Origin: Cedecea sp000277545
GTDB taxonomy: Bacteria > Pseudomonadota > Gammaproteobacteria > Enterobacterales > Enterobacteriaceae
Length of the DNA stretch: 64,000 bases
Direction: 5' to 3' (one strand)
NCBI GenBank assembly: GCA_050847315.1
Contig: CP193791.1
The notes under the pieces were generated by a model, which had not been told where the DNA came from, searched no databases, and saw only the letters and a program-made list of their open reading frames with translations. Of this stretch, positions 50,289-62,743 are shown in pieces (position 1 is the stretch's first letter; every line of letters begins with the position of its first letter). The position numbers and the translations under genes were made by a program.

Positions 50289-51218
50289 TTAATCGAGCGT
50301 CGGGTTCATGTGGCGAAGGTCGAATGGCGTAATCTGGTAGACGTAGTAGTTCAGCCAGTTGGTGAACAGCAGATTGCCATGGCTGCGCCAGGTCGCGTGA
50401 GGTTTCTTCGCCGGATCGTCTCCTGGGAAGTAGTTATACGGCACCTCTGGCTGAAGCCCCGCATCGACATCGCGGAAATACTCGCCGGACAGCGTCAGCG
50501 CATCATATTCCGGGTGACCGGTTACGAACGCGATGCGCTTATCCCTGCTGCCAAACAGGTAGGCATCGCCCTGTTCTGTTTCGGCAAAGATCTCCAGATC
50601 GGTGTAATCCCGGATCAGCTGCGCAGGGAAGTCGGCATAACGAGAATGAGGCGCCAGGAATGAATCATCAAAGCCGCGCGTCAGTAAAGCATGAGGCTGA
50701 GTAACATTGTGCTCGTAGACGCCAGAAAGTTTTTCATCTCGAGTTTGCTTTGGAATGCCGTATAAAATATTCAGCGCGGCCTGGACGGCCCAGCAGACAA
50801 ACAGCGTCGAGGTAACATGATCTTTGGCCCATTCCAGCACCTGCTGGATCTGCGGCCAGTAAGCCACATCATTAAATTCAACCAGCCCAAGCGGAGCGCC
50901 GGTGACGATCAACCCGTCATAGTTGTCGTGTTTAATGTCATCAAAATTACAGTAAAAGTTATTGAGGTGCTCGCCAGGCGTATGGCGAGATTCACGGCTG
51001 TCGATGCGCAGCAGCTGGATATCCACCTGCAGTGGAGAGTTGGAGAGCAGCCGCAGGAACTGGTTTTCCGTCTCAATTTTCTTCGGCATCAGATTCAGGA
51101 TCAGCACCTTTAACGGACGTATTTCCTGATTGCTGGCGCGCGATGTCGTCATCACAAAGACGTTTTCTTCACGCAGGAAATTGACGGCTGGTAGCTCGTC
51201 CTGCACCCGAATCGGCAT
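50289..51218 (-). CDS. metA: Homoserine O-succinyltransferase
   Basis: First enzyme of methionine synthesis in enterobacteria, activating homoserine with succinyl-CoA. 309 residues as in E. coli. Catalytic Cys142 (LFVCWAVQAALN), His235 and Glu237 (GHPEYD). Tandem MetJ boxes lie 28-51 bp upstream of the start. Divided from aceB by its terminator and the ace control region. Confidence 0.97.
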   Translation of the reverse strand: MPIRVQDELPAVNFLREENVFVMTTSRASNQEIRPLKVLILNLMPKKIETENQFLRLLSNSPLQVDIQLLRIDSRESRHTPGEHLNNFYCNFDDIKHDNYDGLIVTGAPLGLVEFNDVAYWPQIQQVLEWAKDHVTSTLFVCWAVQAALNILYGIPKQTRDEKLSGVYEHNVTQPHALLTRGFDDSFLAPHSRYADFPAQLIRDYTDLEIFAETEQGDAYLFGSRDKRIAFVTGHPEYDALTLSGEYFRDVDAGLQPEVPYNYFPGDDPAKKPHATWRSHGNLLFTNWLNYYVYQITPFDLRHMNPTLD

Positions 51219-51245
51219 AACCTTATATCCTCAAAGCATACGTTT

Positions 51246-51269
51246 AAACGTTTAGACATCCAGACACCT
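51246..51269 (-). promoter_or_regulatory. MetJ operator (tandem met boxes) upstream of metA
   Basis: Three adjacent 8-mers AAACGTTT, AGACATCC, AGACACCT resemble the met box AGACGTCT; a fourth weaker one (GACGATAC) follows. Position just upstream of metA fits repression by MetJ with S-adenosylmethionine. Confidence 0.75.
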
Positions 51270-51424
51270 GACGATACCGAGTTTATGATTCAATGTCGAG
51301 TCAGAAGCGAAAAGGTGAAAATGTTTCATTTAAGAGTGATAGCCAAGAGCAGATGCTTACGCTGGATTGAAGACAGGAACTCAGAGAATAACTCTGTCGT
51401 AGAAAGCTAAAAATATGAAGGGTA

Positions 51425-51460
51425 CAAAAAGCAAAAAACCCCGGCCTTTCGGTCGGGGTT
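51425..51460 (-). terminator. Second rRNA operon terminator (T2-like)
   Basis: Minus strand AACCCCGACC, GAAA loop, GGCCGGGGTT, then TTTTGCTTTTTG. It lies 190 bp past the 5S gene, behind a 5S-like remnant. Confidence 0.9.
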
Positions 51461-51473
51461 AATGCTGATTTGA

Positions 51474-51492
51474 TGCCTGGCCGTTCCCTACA
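51474..51492 (-). pseudogene. Remnant of a 5S rRNA 3' end between T1 and T2
   Basis: 19 bases match the last 19 bases of the 5S gene at 51651-51669 with one mismatch, and the flanking ATTTG is also shared. E. coli rrnB has a comparable partial 5S copy between its T1 and T2 terminators, so this looks like an inherited relic. Confidence 0.7.
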
Positions 51493-51544
51493 ATACGCGC
51501 ATCATCCTGATACTCGCCCCTCCGGGGCCGCCGCACGCGGCGTT

Positions 51545-51567
51545 CAAAATCATTACTAATGATTTTG
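51545..51567. repeat. Perfect inverted repeat in the rRNA T1-T2 spacer
   Basis: CAAAATCATTA (51545-51555), one base, TAATGATTTTG (51557-51567). A second GC-rich hairpin CGCCG/CGGCG lies next to it near 51529-51542. Both correspond in place to spacer hairpins between T1 and T2 of E. coli rrn operons. Confidence 0.6.
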
Positions 51568-51604
51568 TTCTCCTCTGGAGAGTGCTCACCAACAAAAAAC
51601 AGAC

Positions 51605-51638
51605 AAAACAAAAGGCCCAGTCTTTCGACTGAGCCTTT
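51605..51638 (-). terminator. First rRNA operon terminator (T1)
   Basis: Minus strand AAAGGCTCAGTC, GAAA loop, GACTGGGCCTTT, then TGTTTTGTC. Immediately after 5S and nearly identical to E. coli rrn T1. Confidence 0.95.
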
Positions 51639-51650
51639 CGCTTTTATTTG

Positions 51651-51770
51651 ATGCCTGGCAGTTCCCTACTCTCGCATGGGGAGACCCCACACTACCATCG
51701 GCGCTACGGCGTTTCACTTCTGAGTTCGGCATGGGGTCAGGTGGGACCACCGCGCTACGGCCGCCAGGCA
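51651..51770 (-). rRNA. rrf: 5S ribosomal RNA
   Basis: 120 nt. On the minus strand it begins TGCCTGGCGGCCGTAGCGCG and ends GGAACTGCCAGGCAT, closely matching E. coli 5S. Lies 96 bp after the 23S gene. Confidence 0.97.
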
Positions 51771-51866
51771 AATTCTGTTATTGACCGTTATATTTCCATA
51801 TAACCATCAATCTAATCCTGAACTAAGCTGAAAATCTTTCGTCTCTCAAAACACCTTCGGTGTTGT

Positions 51867-54773
<2,907 letters not shown>

Positions 54774-54910
54774 TCACAACCCGAAGGTGTCTCGTAAGAC
54801 ACAATCGCTGTTGTGAAAATTTGAGAGACTCGAACATGTCTTAACCTCATTCTTTATTACGGAAGAATAAGACGACATGTCGTTTCAATTTTCAGCTTGT
54901 TCCGGATTGT

Positions 54911-54919
54911 TAAAGAGCA
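54911..54919 (-). promoter_or_regulatory. boxA antitermination site in the 16S-23S spacer
   Basis: Minus strand TGCTCTTTA, the NusB/NusE binding boxA, between tRNA-Glu and 23S as in E. coli rrn operons. Confidence 0.85.
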
Positions 54920-54994
54920 AATATCTCAAACATGACTCTTTCAAGTCAGCTTTGAGATAGTTCGGCACGCAACTTTCACTTACATACCAGCAAG

Positions 54995-55070
54995 TGGCGT
55001 CCCCTAGGGGATTCGAACCCCTGTTACCGCCGTGAAAGGGCGGTGTCCTGGGCCTCTAGACGAAGGGGAC
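54995..55070 (-). tRNA. gltT: tRNA-Glu (anticodon UUC)
   Basis: 76 nt including encoded CCA. The minus strand begins GTCCCCTTCGTCTAGAGGCC; the anticodon loop CTTTCAC gives UUC, and the T-loop GTTCGAATC is intact. Single tRNA in the 16S-23S spacer, as in the rrnE/rrnB/rrnC/rrnG class of E. coli operons. The symbol depends on which operon this is and is therefore tentative. Confidence 0.96.
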
Positions 55071-55155
55071 ACTGAAGTCTCAATCGCAAGACGCCTTGCT
55101 TCTCTACATCTATCAGACAATCTGTGTGAGCACTACGCGGGTTGTATCTATTAGG

Positions 55156-56695
<1,540 letters not shown>

Positions 56696-56832
56696 AAAAG
56701 TGTTTGATGCTCAAAGAATTAAAACTGTTTATAAAATCAGTAGTCACTCTTCAAGACTTGATATTTGTTTGCATCCGAAGATGCTGAGATATCAATCCTG
56801 CGAGTGCCCACACAGATTGTCTGATAAATTGT

Positions 56833-56841
56833 TAAAGAGCA
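56833..56841 (-). promoter_or_regulatory. boxA antitermination site in the rRNA leader
   Basis: Minus strand TGCTCTTTA followed by ACAATTTATCAGACAATCTG, the classic rrn leader. Confidence 0.9.
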
Positions 56842-56880
56842 GTGAGTCAGTCGCTTTCGCTTGCTAACTCGAGGTGGCGT

Positions 56881-56908
56881 ATATTACGCTTTCCTCTTTC
56901 AGAGTCAA
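56881..56908 (-). promoter_or_regulatory. rRNA operon promoter P2
   Basis: Minus strand TTGACT (56903-56908), 16-bp spacer, TAATAT (56881-56886). Confidence 0.85.
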
Positions 56909-56989
56909 TCCTTAATTTCAGGATTTTTCACTCTCATCGCCGCCGTTACTCTGTGATGTTGTTCACATGTTCCGTGTCGATGGAGGCGC

Positions 56990-57017
56990 ATTATAGGGAG
57001 TTCTCCCGGCGCTGCAA
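56990..57017 (-). promoter_or_regulatory. rRNA operon promoter P1
   Basis: Minus strand TTGCAG (57012-57017), 16-bp spacer, TATAAT (56990-56995), followed by a GC-rich discriminator GCGCCTCC, typical of stringently controlled rrn P1. The AT-rich stretch at 57020-57045 is a candidate UP element. About 100 bp farther lies the divergent purH promoter. Confidence 0.88.
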
Positions 57018-57134
57018 CACTAAAATGACAGAAAAATGACTGACTGCTGCATTCCACAGCAAAACCCCGCCTTATACCCTTTTGCACACAGACTTATCCA
57101 CAATCCGGATTTGAACTTAAAATTCGCGAGCGCG

Positions 57135-57156
57135 ACGCAAACGTTTTCGCTACAAT
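57135..57156 (+). promoter_or_regulatory. PurR operator and -10 of purHD
   Basis: ACGCAAACGTTTTCGC (57135-57150) is a near-perfect PurR box; TACAAT (57151-57156) directly after it is a plausible -10, so PurR would block RNA polymerase. Confidence 0.85.
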
Positions 57157-57188
57157 GCACCGCGATAAAATGGACACCCCCGATGGGG

Positions 57189-57277
57189 GCGTTAGCTGAG
57201 TTTTCGTCTCTTCTTTTCCTCAATTACCCTTTTCTGCGCCGCCAGAACTAAGGTGAAGACTAAAATTCAGCTAACGC
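57189..57277 (+). ncRNA. Long stem in the purH 5' leader
   Basis: The arm at 57189-57209 (GCGTTAGCTGA...) pairs with 57257-57277 (...TCAGCTAACGC): 19 Watson-Crick pairs, one G-U and one mismatch over 21 positions, enclosing 47 nt. It lies between the purH promoter and its ribosome binding site (AAGGGA). Role unknown: mRNA stabiliser, attenuator or protein site. Confidence 0.6.
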
Positions 57278-57313
57278 TCTTCTATATGCGAACCAAAGCC
57301 AAGGGATAAAACC

Positions 57314-58903
57314 ATGTCACAACGTCGTCCTGTACGCCGCGCACTGCTCAGTGTTTCTGACAAAGCCGGTATCGTCGAATTCGCTCAGGCCCTCTCCCAA
57401 CGTGGAGTGGAGCTGCTGTCCACCGGCGGAACCGCCCGCCTGCTGGCAGAAGCAAACCTGCCGGTAACCGAAGTCTCCGACTACACCGGTTTCCCGGAGA
57501 TGATGGACGGACGCGTCAAAACGCTGCACCCGAAAGTTCACGGCGGCATTCTGGGCCGTCGCGGTCAGGACGATGCCATCATGGCGGAGCACGCCATCTC
57601 TCCTATTGATATGGTCGTCGTTAACCTTTATCCATTTGCCCAGACCGTTGCCCGCGAAGGCTGCTCTTTAGAAGATGCCGTTGAGAACATCGACATTGGC
57701 GGGCCAACCATGGTTCGCTCCGCAGCCAAGAACCATAAAGATGTGGCGATCGTAGTAAAGAGCAGCGACTACCAGGCGATCGTTGCCGAGCTGGACGCCA
57801 ACGAAGGATCCCTGACGCTGGAAACCCGTTTCGATCTGGCGATCAAAGCTTTCGAACACACTGCGGCCTACGACAGTATGATCGCTAACTACTTCGGTAG
57901 CCTGGTCCCGGCCTATCACGGCGAAAGCAAAGATCCTGCCGGGCGATTCCCACGCACGCTGAACCTGAACTTCATTAAGAAGCAGGATATGCGTTATGGC
58001 GAAAACAGCCACCAGCAGGCCGCCTTCTATATAGAAGAAGAAATCAAAGAAGCATCCGTGGCAACCGCGGCCCAGGTTCAGGGCAAAGCGCTCTCCTATA
58101 ACAACATCGCGGATACCGATGCGGCGCTGGAATGCGTGAAAGAGTTCGACGAACCAGCCTGCGTTATCGTTAAACACGCCAACCCTTGCGGCGTGGCCGT
58201 CAGCGGTTCCGTACTCGAAGCCTACAATCTGGCTTATAAAACCGATCCAACCTCTGCCTTCGGCGGCATCATCGCTTTCAACCGTGAGCTGGATGCAGAA
58301 ACCGCACAGGCCATTATTTCTCGCCAGTTCGTCGAGGTCATTATCGCCCCTTCCGCCAGCGAAGAAGCGCTGAAGATCACCGCGGCCAAACAGAACGTTC
58401 GCGTCCTGGTTTGCGGCCAGTGGCAGAAACGCACGGCTGGCCTCGATTTCAAACGCGTCAATGGCGGCCTACTGGTTCAGGATCGTGATTTGGGTATGGT
58501 GACAGCAGGCGATCTGCGCGTAGTCACTAAACGTCAGCCGACCGAGCAAGAACTGCATGACGCGCTGTTCTGCTGGAAAGTGGCGAAGTTCGTTAAATCC
58601 AACGCCATCGTTTATGCCCGTGACAATATGACCATCGGCATAGGTGCAGGCCAGATGAGCCGCGTCTATTCCGCAAAAATTGCCGGTATCAAAGCCAGCG
58701 ATGAAGGCCTGGAAGTAAAAGGTTCTGCTATGGCTTCTGATGCTTTCTTCCCATTCCGCGATGGGATTGATGCCGCCGCCGAAGCTGGCGTGAGCTGTGT
58801 GATCCAGCCGGGCGGTTCCATTCGTGATGATGAAGTCATTGCCGCCGCCAACGAGCATGGGATCGCAATGATCTTCACCGATATGCGCCACTTCCGCCAT
58901 TAA
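57314..58903 (+). CDS. purH: Bifunctional AICAR transformylase / IMP cyclohydrolase
   Basis: Last two steps of IMP synthesis. 529 residues as in E. coli. The N-terminal MGS-like cyclohydrolase domain covers about 1-200 (LLSVSDKAGI, LLSTGGTARLL, VKTLHPKVHGGIL); the C-terminal transformylase domain has KHANPCG with Lys287-His288. Repressed by PurR (box at 57135). purD follows after 18 bp. Confidence 0.97.
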   Translation: MSQRRPVRRALLSVSDKAGIVEFAQALSQRGVELLSTGGTARLLAEANLPVTEVSDYTGFPEMMDGRVKTLHPKVHGGILGRRGQDDAIMAEHAISPIDMVVVNLYPFAQTVAREGCSLEDAVENIDIGGPTMVRSAAKNHKDVAIVVKSSDYQAIVAELDANEGSLTLETRFDLAIKAFEHTAAYDSMIANYFGSLVPAYHGESKDPAGRFPRTLNLNFIKKQDMRYGENSHQQAAFYIEEEIKEASVATAAQVQGKALSYNNIADTDAALECVKEFDEPACVIVKHANPCGVAVSGSVLEAYNLAYKTDPTSAFGGIIAFNRELDAETAQAIISRQFVEVIIAPSASEEALKITAAKQNVRVLVCGQWQKRTAGLDFKRVNGGLLVQDRDLGMVTAGDLRVVTKRQPTEQELHDALFCWKVAKFVKSNAIVYARDNMTIGIGAGQMSRVYSAKIAGIKASDEGLEVKGSAMASDAFFPFRDGIDAAAEAGVSCVIQPGGSIRDDEVIAAANEHGIAMIFTDMRHFRH

Positions 58904-58921
58904 TTACCGGAGCGTTTATAG

Positions 58922-60214
58922 ATGAAAGTTTTAGTTATTGGTAACGGCGGGCGCGAGCACGCGCTGGCCTGGAAAGCGGCTCAGTCCCCTTTAGTACGTA
59001 CTGTATTTGTTGCACCAGGTAACGCAGGTACCGCGCTGGAGCCAGCGCTGCAGAACGTTGCTATCAGCGCGACAGATATTCCAGCTTTGCTTAGCTTTGC
59101 GCAGAACGAAAACATCGACTTAACCATCGTCGGCCCGGAAGCGCCGCTGGTGATTGGCGTGGTGGATGCCTTCCGCGCCGCTGGCCTGAAAATCTTCGGG
59201 CCTACCGAAGGGGCTGCACAGCTGGAAGGCTCGAAGGCCTTTACCAAAGACTTCCTGGCTCGCCACAATATCCCGACGGCGGAATACCAGAACTTTACCG
59301 AAGTTGAGCCTGCGCTGGCTTACCTGCGCGAGAAAGGGGCGCCCATCGTAATTAAGGCCGACGGCCTGGCAGCAGGGAAAGGCGTTATTGTGGCGATGAC
59401 GCTGGAAGAAGCGGAAGCTGCCGTCAATGACATGCTGGCCGGGAACGCGTTTGGCGATGCGGGTCACCGTATTGTTATTGAAGAGTTCCTCGATGGCGAA
59501 GAAGCCAGCTTTATTGTGATGGTAGATGGCGAGCACGTTCTGCCGATGGCCACCAGCCAGGATCATAAACGCGTTGGCGACGGCGATACTGGCCCAAACA
59601 CCGGCGGCATGGGTGCTTACTCTCCCGCTCCGGTTGTGACTGACGAAGTGCATCAGCGCACCATGGAACGCGTGATTTGGCCAACCGTGCGCGGTATGGC
59701 TGCCGAAGGGAATACCTACACGGGCTTCCTGTATGCCGGGTTGATGATCGACAAGCAGGGTAACCCGAAGGTGATTGAGTTCAACTGCCGCTTCGGCGAT
59801 CCGGAAACTCAGCCCATCATGCTGCGTATGCAGTCAGATCTGGTCGAGCTGTGCCTCGCCGCCTGTGATGGCAAGCTGGATGAGAAAGACTCTAAGTGGG
59901 ACGAACGTCCGGCTCTAGGGATCGTGCTGGCGGCGGGCGGTTATCCGGCCGACTATCGTAACGGCGACGTTATCCATGGTCTGCCACTGGAAGAAGTGGC
60001 CGATGGCAAGGTGTTCCACGCCGGGACTAAGCTCAGCGAAGATGACCGCGTGCTCACCAACGGCGGGCGCGTATTATGCGTGACTGCGTTGGGCGAAACG
60101 GTAGCCAAAGCGCAACAGCGCGCGCTGGAGCTGAAAAAGGATATTCATTGGGAAGGCAGTTTCAGCCGCTCGGATATCGGTTATCGCGCCATTGCGCGTG
60201 AAAACGCTAAGTGA
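58922..60214 (+). CDS. purD: Phosphoribosylamine-glycine ligase
   Basis: ATP-grasp enzyme making GAR, the second step of purine synthesis. 430 residues. GNGGREHA at 7-14 binds the phosphate; KADGLAAGKGVIVA and EEFLDGEEASFIVM are ATP-grasp segments; EFNCRFGDPE carries metal ligands. Second gene of purHD with its own terminator. E. coli has zraPSR downstream of this pair; here yjaH and hupA follow directly. Confidence 0.97.
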   Translation: MKVLVIGNGGREHALAWKAAQSPLVRTVFVAPGNAGTALEPALQNVAISATDIPALLSFAQNENIDLTIVGPEAPLVIGVVDAFRAAGLKIFGPTEGAAQLEGSKAFTKDFLARHNIPTAEYQNFTEVEPALAYLREKGAPIVIKADGLAAGKGVIVAMTLEEAEAAVNDMLAGNAFGDAGHRIVIEEFLDGEEASFIVMVDGEHVLPMATSQDHKRVGDGDTGPNTGGMGAYSPAPVVTDEVHQRTMERVIWPTVRGMAAEGNTYTGFLYAGLMIDKQGNPKVIEFNCRFGDPETQPIMLRMQSDLVELCLAACDGKLDEKDSKWDERPALGIVLAAGGYPADYRNGDVIHGLPLEEVADGKVFHAGTKLSEDDRVLTNGGRVLCVTALGETVAKAQQRALELKKDIHWEGSFSRSDIGYRAIARENAK

Positions 60215-60231
60215 TCTCGACTGTACACACT

Positions 60232-60257
60232 AAACCGCCCGCGTGGCGGTTTTTTTA
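60232..60257. terminator. Terminator between purD and yjaH
   Basis: AAACCGCC (60232-60239), loop CGCGT, GGCGGTTT (60245-60252) plus TTTT. It serves purD; on the other strand the A-run is short. Confidence 0.9.
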
Positions 60258-60260
60258 TAC

Positions 60261-60959
60261 CTAGAAATCGCCAGGCTTAGGCTGCCAACTGCAGAAGTTC
60301 TGGTTCGCCACCAGCAGCAGCTGTGAACCTTCCGGGGCTTCGAGCCAGGCAATACTGACGTCAAGGGAGGAGTTGCTCTGACGGCGCGCTATATGGCTCA
60401 GGGAGGCGCTATCAAGCTTTGGCGATAACGTTTCACCTTCGCAGGTCGTTACCGTGCCGTTCTGGTGCCAGCGCCCCTGGCGCAGCACAACGTGGCCGAT
60501 GCGCAGCGCTTCGCTAGTCTCACGAATACGATTGGCGTTGAACTGGTACAAAGCAACCTGATCGTTAGAAAGCTGCTGCTTCTGGCTATTCACTTCCCGC
60601 TGCATAAAGCTCAGCTCGCCGTGGTCGTCAAAGCGGACTTTGACATGCTCCGGCTGCTTGCCCTGAATATTGAGTTCGATAAAGGTCAGTTTGTCGCCCT
60701 GCCAGCGGTATTCCCCGGTGGTGGTGGCGCCGTGCTGCCACGGGCTAAACGCGGTAAGGATATGGGTAGATTCATCGGCGTTGTCTTTTCGCCAGATGCG
60801 CACCACGCCCTGGTCGGCAACATAGCCGGTAGCGGTAAAAGGAGGGAGTTTGTTACTGCTGCATGCCGTGAGCACCAGAACACCCGCCAGCGCCAGCAGC
60901 GGACGCCAGACGGACAAAAGGGGCGTAAACGCCCCTCTGTTAAAACTGTTCACTGACAC
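60261..60959 (-). CDS. yjaH: YjaH, DUF1481 lipoprotein
   Basis: 232 residues of unknown function in the YjaH/DUF1481 family. Lipobox LTAC near residue 33 after a hydrophobic stretch (PLLALAGVLVLTACSSN), so probably a lipoprotein. GTG start at 60959; a second GTG at 60953 would align better with the MNSF start I recall for E. coli. Neither has a clear binding site, so coupling to hupA, which ends 8 bp upstream, is likely. Confidence 0.85.
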   Translation of the reverse strand: MSVNSFNRGAFTPLLSVWRPLLALAGVLVLTACSSNKLPPFTATGYVADQGVVRIWRKDNADESTHILTAFSPWQHGATTTGEYRWQGDKLTFIELNIQGKQPEHVKVRFDDHGELSFMQREVNSQKQQLSNDQVALYQFNANRIRETSEALRIGHVVLRQGRWHQNGTVTTCEGETLSPKLDSASLSHIARRQSNSSLDVSIAWLEAPEGSQLLLVANQNFCSWQPKPGDF

Positions 60960-60967
60960 GCGTTAAC

Positions 60968-61240
60968 TTACTTAACCGCGTCTTTCAGTGCTTTACCAGA
61001 AACAAATGCCGGCACGTTAGCAGCAGCAATTTTGATTTCTTTACCGGTCTGCGGGTTGCGGCCAGTGCGCTCAGCACGGTGGTTCACTTTGAAGGTACCG
61101 AAACCAACCAGTTGTACAGCATCACCTTCTTTCAGAGACTCAGTAATTGCAGCCAGAGTGGATTCCAGAGCAGCTTTAGCCTGTGCTTTAGACAGGTCAG
61201 CCTTGTCAGCAATTACATCAATCAGTTGAGTCTTGTTCAT
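60968..61240 (-). CDS. hupA: DNA-binding protein HU-alpha
   Basis: Nucleoid protein that bends DNA, forming homodimers or heterodimers with HU-beta. 90 residues, nearly identical to E. coli: MNKTQLIDVIADKADLSKAQ at the start, the DNA-intercalating arm RTGRNPQTGKEIKIAAANVPAF in the C-terminal half. Strong expression expected. The 186 bp upstream contain no gene and no clear motif beyond AAGGATAA-type binding site near the start. Confidence 0.98.
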   Translation of the reverse strand: MNKTQLIDVIADKADLSKAQAKAALESTLAAITESLKEGDAVQLVGFGTFKVNHRAERTGRNPQTGKEIKIAAANVPAFVSGKALKDAVK

Positions 61241-61426
61241 AAGTTATCCTTACAATGTGTTTATCGCTTGCTAAGCATCGAGTGCGACGGAAATGCCTAA
61301 AAAGCACTCTCCTGCATACACGCACCGATAGCCACTTTTATTCGCCCCACAAATGTAGACCAGACGGGGGGTTAATTGGAAGCCTCCAGGGAGGACAAAT
61401 CAGACTGTATGTCACGTTTTACTGTC

Positions 61427-62017
61427 TTACTGCTGCAAATTTATACCGATATTACTGATGCCGGCCTCACGGAGGTCAGCACGAAGCCCTTTAATGAGCT
61501 CAATATCGCGTTCTTCGCAGTCCGCCAGCAGCCGGAAAATCTCCCACTGAATGTCCCATTCTTCTTCTACCGCCGGGTTTGCTCTCAACTCCTCGTCGGT
61601 CATTTCACGACCGGCCTGAGTCATTTCCAGCATCGCCACCGAAGTGATTGAACATTTACTGACTTCGATTGCGTGCTCCAGCGTTTCACCCGAGAGACGC
61701 GAGTGAATAAGCTCACTCAACGCCACGCACGCGTCAATCGCCGGATAGACACCGTAAATATCATAGTCGTCAGCCGCAGGAATTGCCTCTTCAAGTTTCT
61801 CTAACTGACTATCAAAGTTCACTTTGGCGTCTTTCACCGTTTGGGTTTCCCAAACCAGGTCCAGGATCTTGCGATAAAGCTGAGGATCGCCAAAGCCAGT
61901 TTGCTGGCAAAACATGGCGTAGTTCGGGTACATACGCTCGCACAAAGAAGCCATAAAAGTGACGTGCTGCCAGCTTTCCAGCTTCTCCAGGCGTAAATGA
62001 ATAGGGTTCTGTAACAT
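61427..62017 (-). CDS. yjaG: YjaG, DUF416 protein
   Basis: 196-residue soluble protein of the DUF416 family, function unknown. Conserved: LEKLESWQHVTFMASLCERMYPNY, QLEKLEEAIP, YGVYPAIDACVALSELIHS, and EEEWDIQWEIF. Sits between hupA and nfi in the E. coli order. Confidence 0.93.
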   Translation of the reverse strand: MLQNPIHLRLEKLESWQHVTFMASLCERMYPNYAMFCQQTGFGDPQLYRKILDLVWETQTVKDAKVNFDSQLEKLEEAIPAADDYDIYGVYPAIDACVALSELIHSRLSGETLEHAIEVSKCSITSVAMLEMTQAGREMTDEELRANPAVEEEWDIQWEIFRLLADCEERDIELIKGLRADLREAGISNIGINLQQ

Positions 62018-62060
62018 GACGATGTCTCAAAGACGGAAAATTAGCGGCAGTTTACCTGAA

Positions 62061-62732
62061 TCACCTGCCGATTGCTTGCAGGCGCTTAAAAGCCGGGCGC
62101 CCGGAGGCAACGGCATCGGCCCAACGGGTTGGCTCCGGCAAACGGTAGCCGGCCATGCAGCGCTCCACCCACTTTAATGCGCCGTCGAGGCTTATGCGGT
62201 GCCCGGTAGAAATAAACAAAGGATTACAGCGTTTTTTACTGCGCCAGACCCAGGCCAGCTGCTCGCCTTTGTCCATCAACGGGGCACGAGCGTCAGGCTC
62301 GTCCCCCAGCGGTTCAAACTTCCCGCACAGCCGCTTTTTCGCCACGCCAATCGTCGGCACATCCACCAGCAGCCCAAAATGGCTGGCAACCCCTAAACGA
62401 CGGGGATGCGAGATGCCGTGTCCGTCCACAAACACCAAATCGGGCTTCTGCGAAAGCATACCCCACGCCTCAAGCAGCGCGGGATATTCGCGGAAGGATA
62501 AAAAGCCGGGGATATAAGGCATGGTGGTGGCAATTCTTGCCACCTGATATTCAACCAACTCAAGAGACGGGTAGCTCAACAAAACGATGGCCGCGCGGGT
62601 GACGTCTCCGCCTTGTTCAAACCCCACATCGGCCCCGGCGATCAACCGCGGCGGATCCTGCTCAAGGCGATCTTCTCGGATCACCTTTGAGGCCAGATTC
62701 AGCTGTTGCTCTCGCAGTATGGTGAGATCCAT
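62061..62732 (-). CDS. nfi: Endonuclease V (deoxyinosine 3' endonuclease)
   Basis: Repairs deaminated bases by nicking one base 3' of deoxyinosine. 223 residues as in E. coli. Metal ligands Asp35 (GADVGFE), Glu88 (YPALLEAW) and Asp103 (FVDGHGISHPRRLG); PYIP at 72-75 is the strand-separating wedge. 11 bp downstream of hemE on the same strand, so probably cotranscribed. Confidence 0.96.
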   Translation of the reverse strand: MDLTILREQQLNLASKVIREDRLEQDPPRLIAGADVGFEQGGDVTRAAIVLLSYPSLELVEYQVARIATTMPYIPGFLSFREYPALLEAWGMLSQKPDLVFVDGHGISHPRRLGVASHFGLLVDVPTIGVAKKRLCGKFEPLGDEPDARAPLMDKGEQLAWVWRSKKRCNPLFISTGHRISLDGALKWVERCMAGYRLPEPTRWADAVASGRPAFKRLQAIGR

Positions 62733-62743
62733 CTCTTGCTACC

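Noticed and set aside
51474..51492. Second 5S rRNA gene
   Set aside because: Only 19 bases match, so it is a relic and not a gene.
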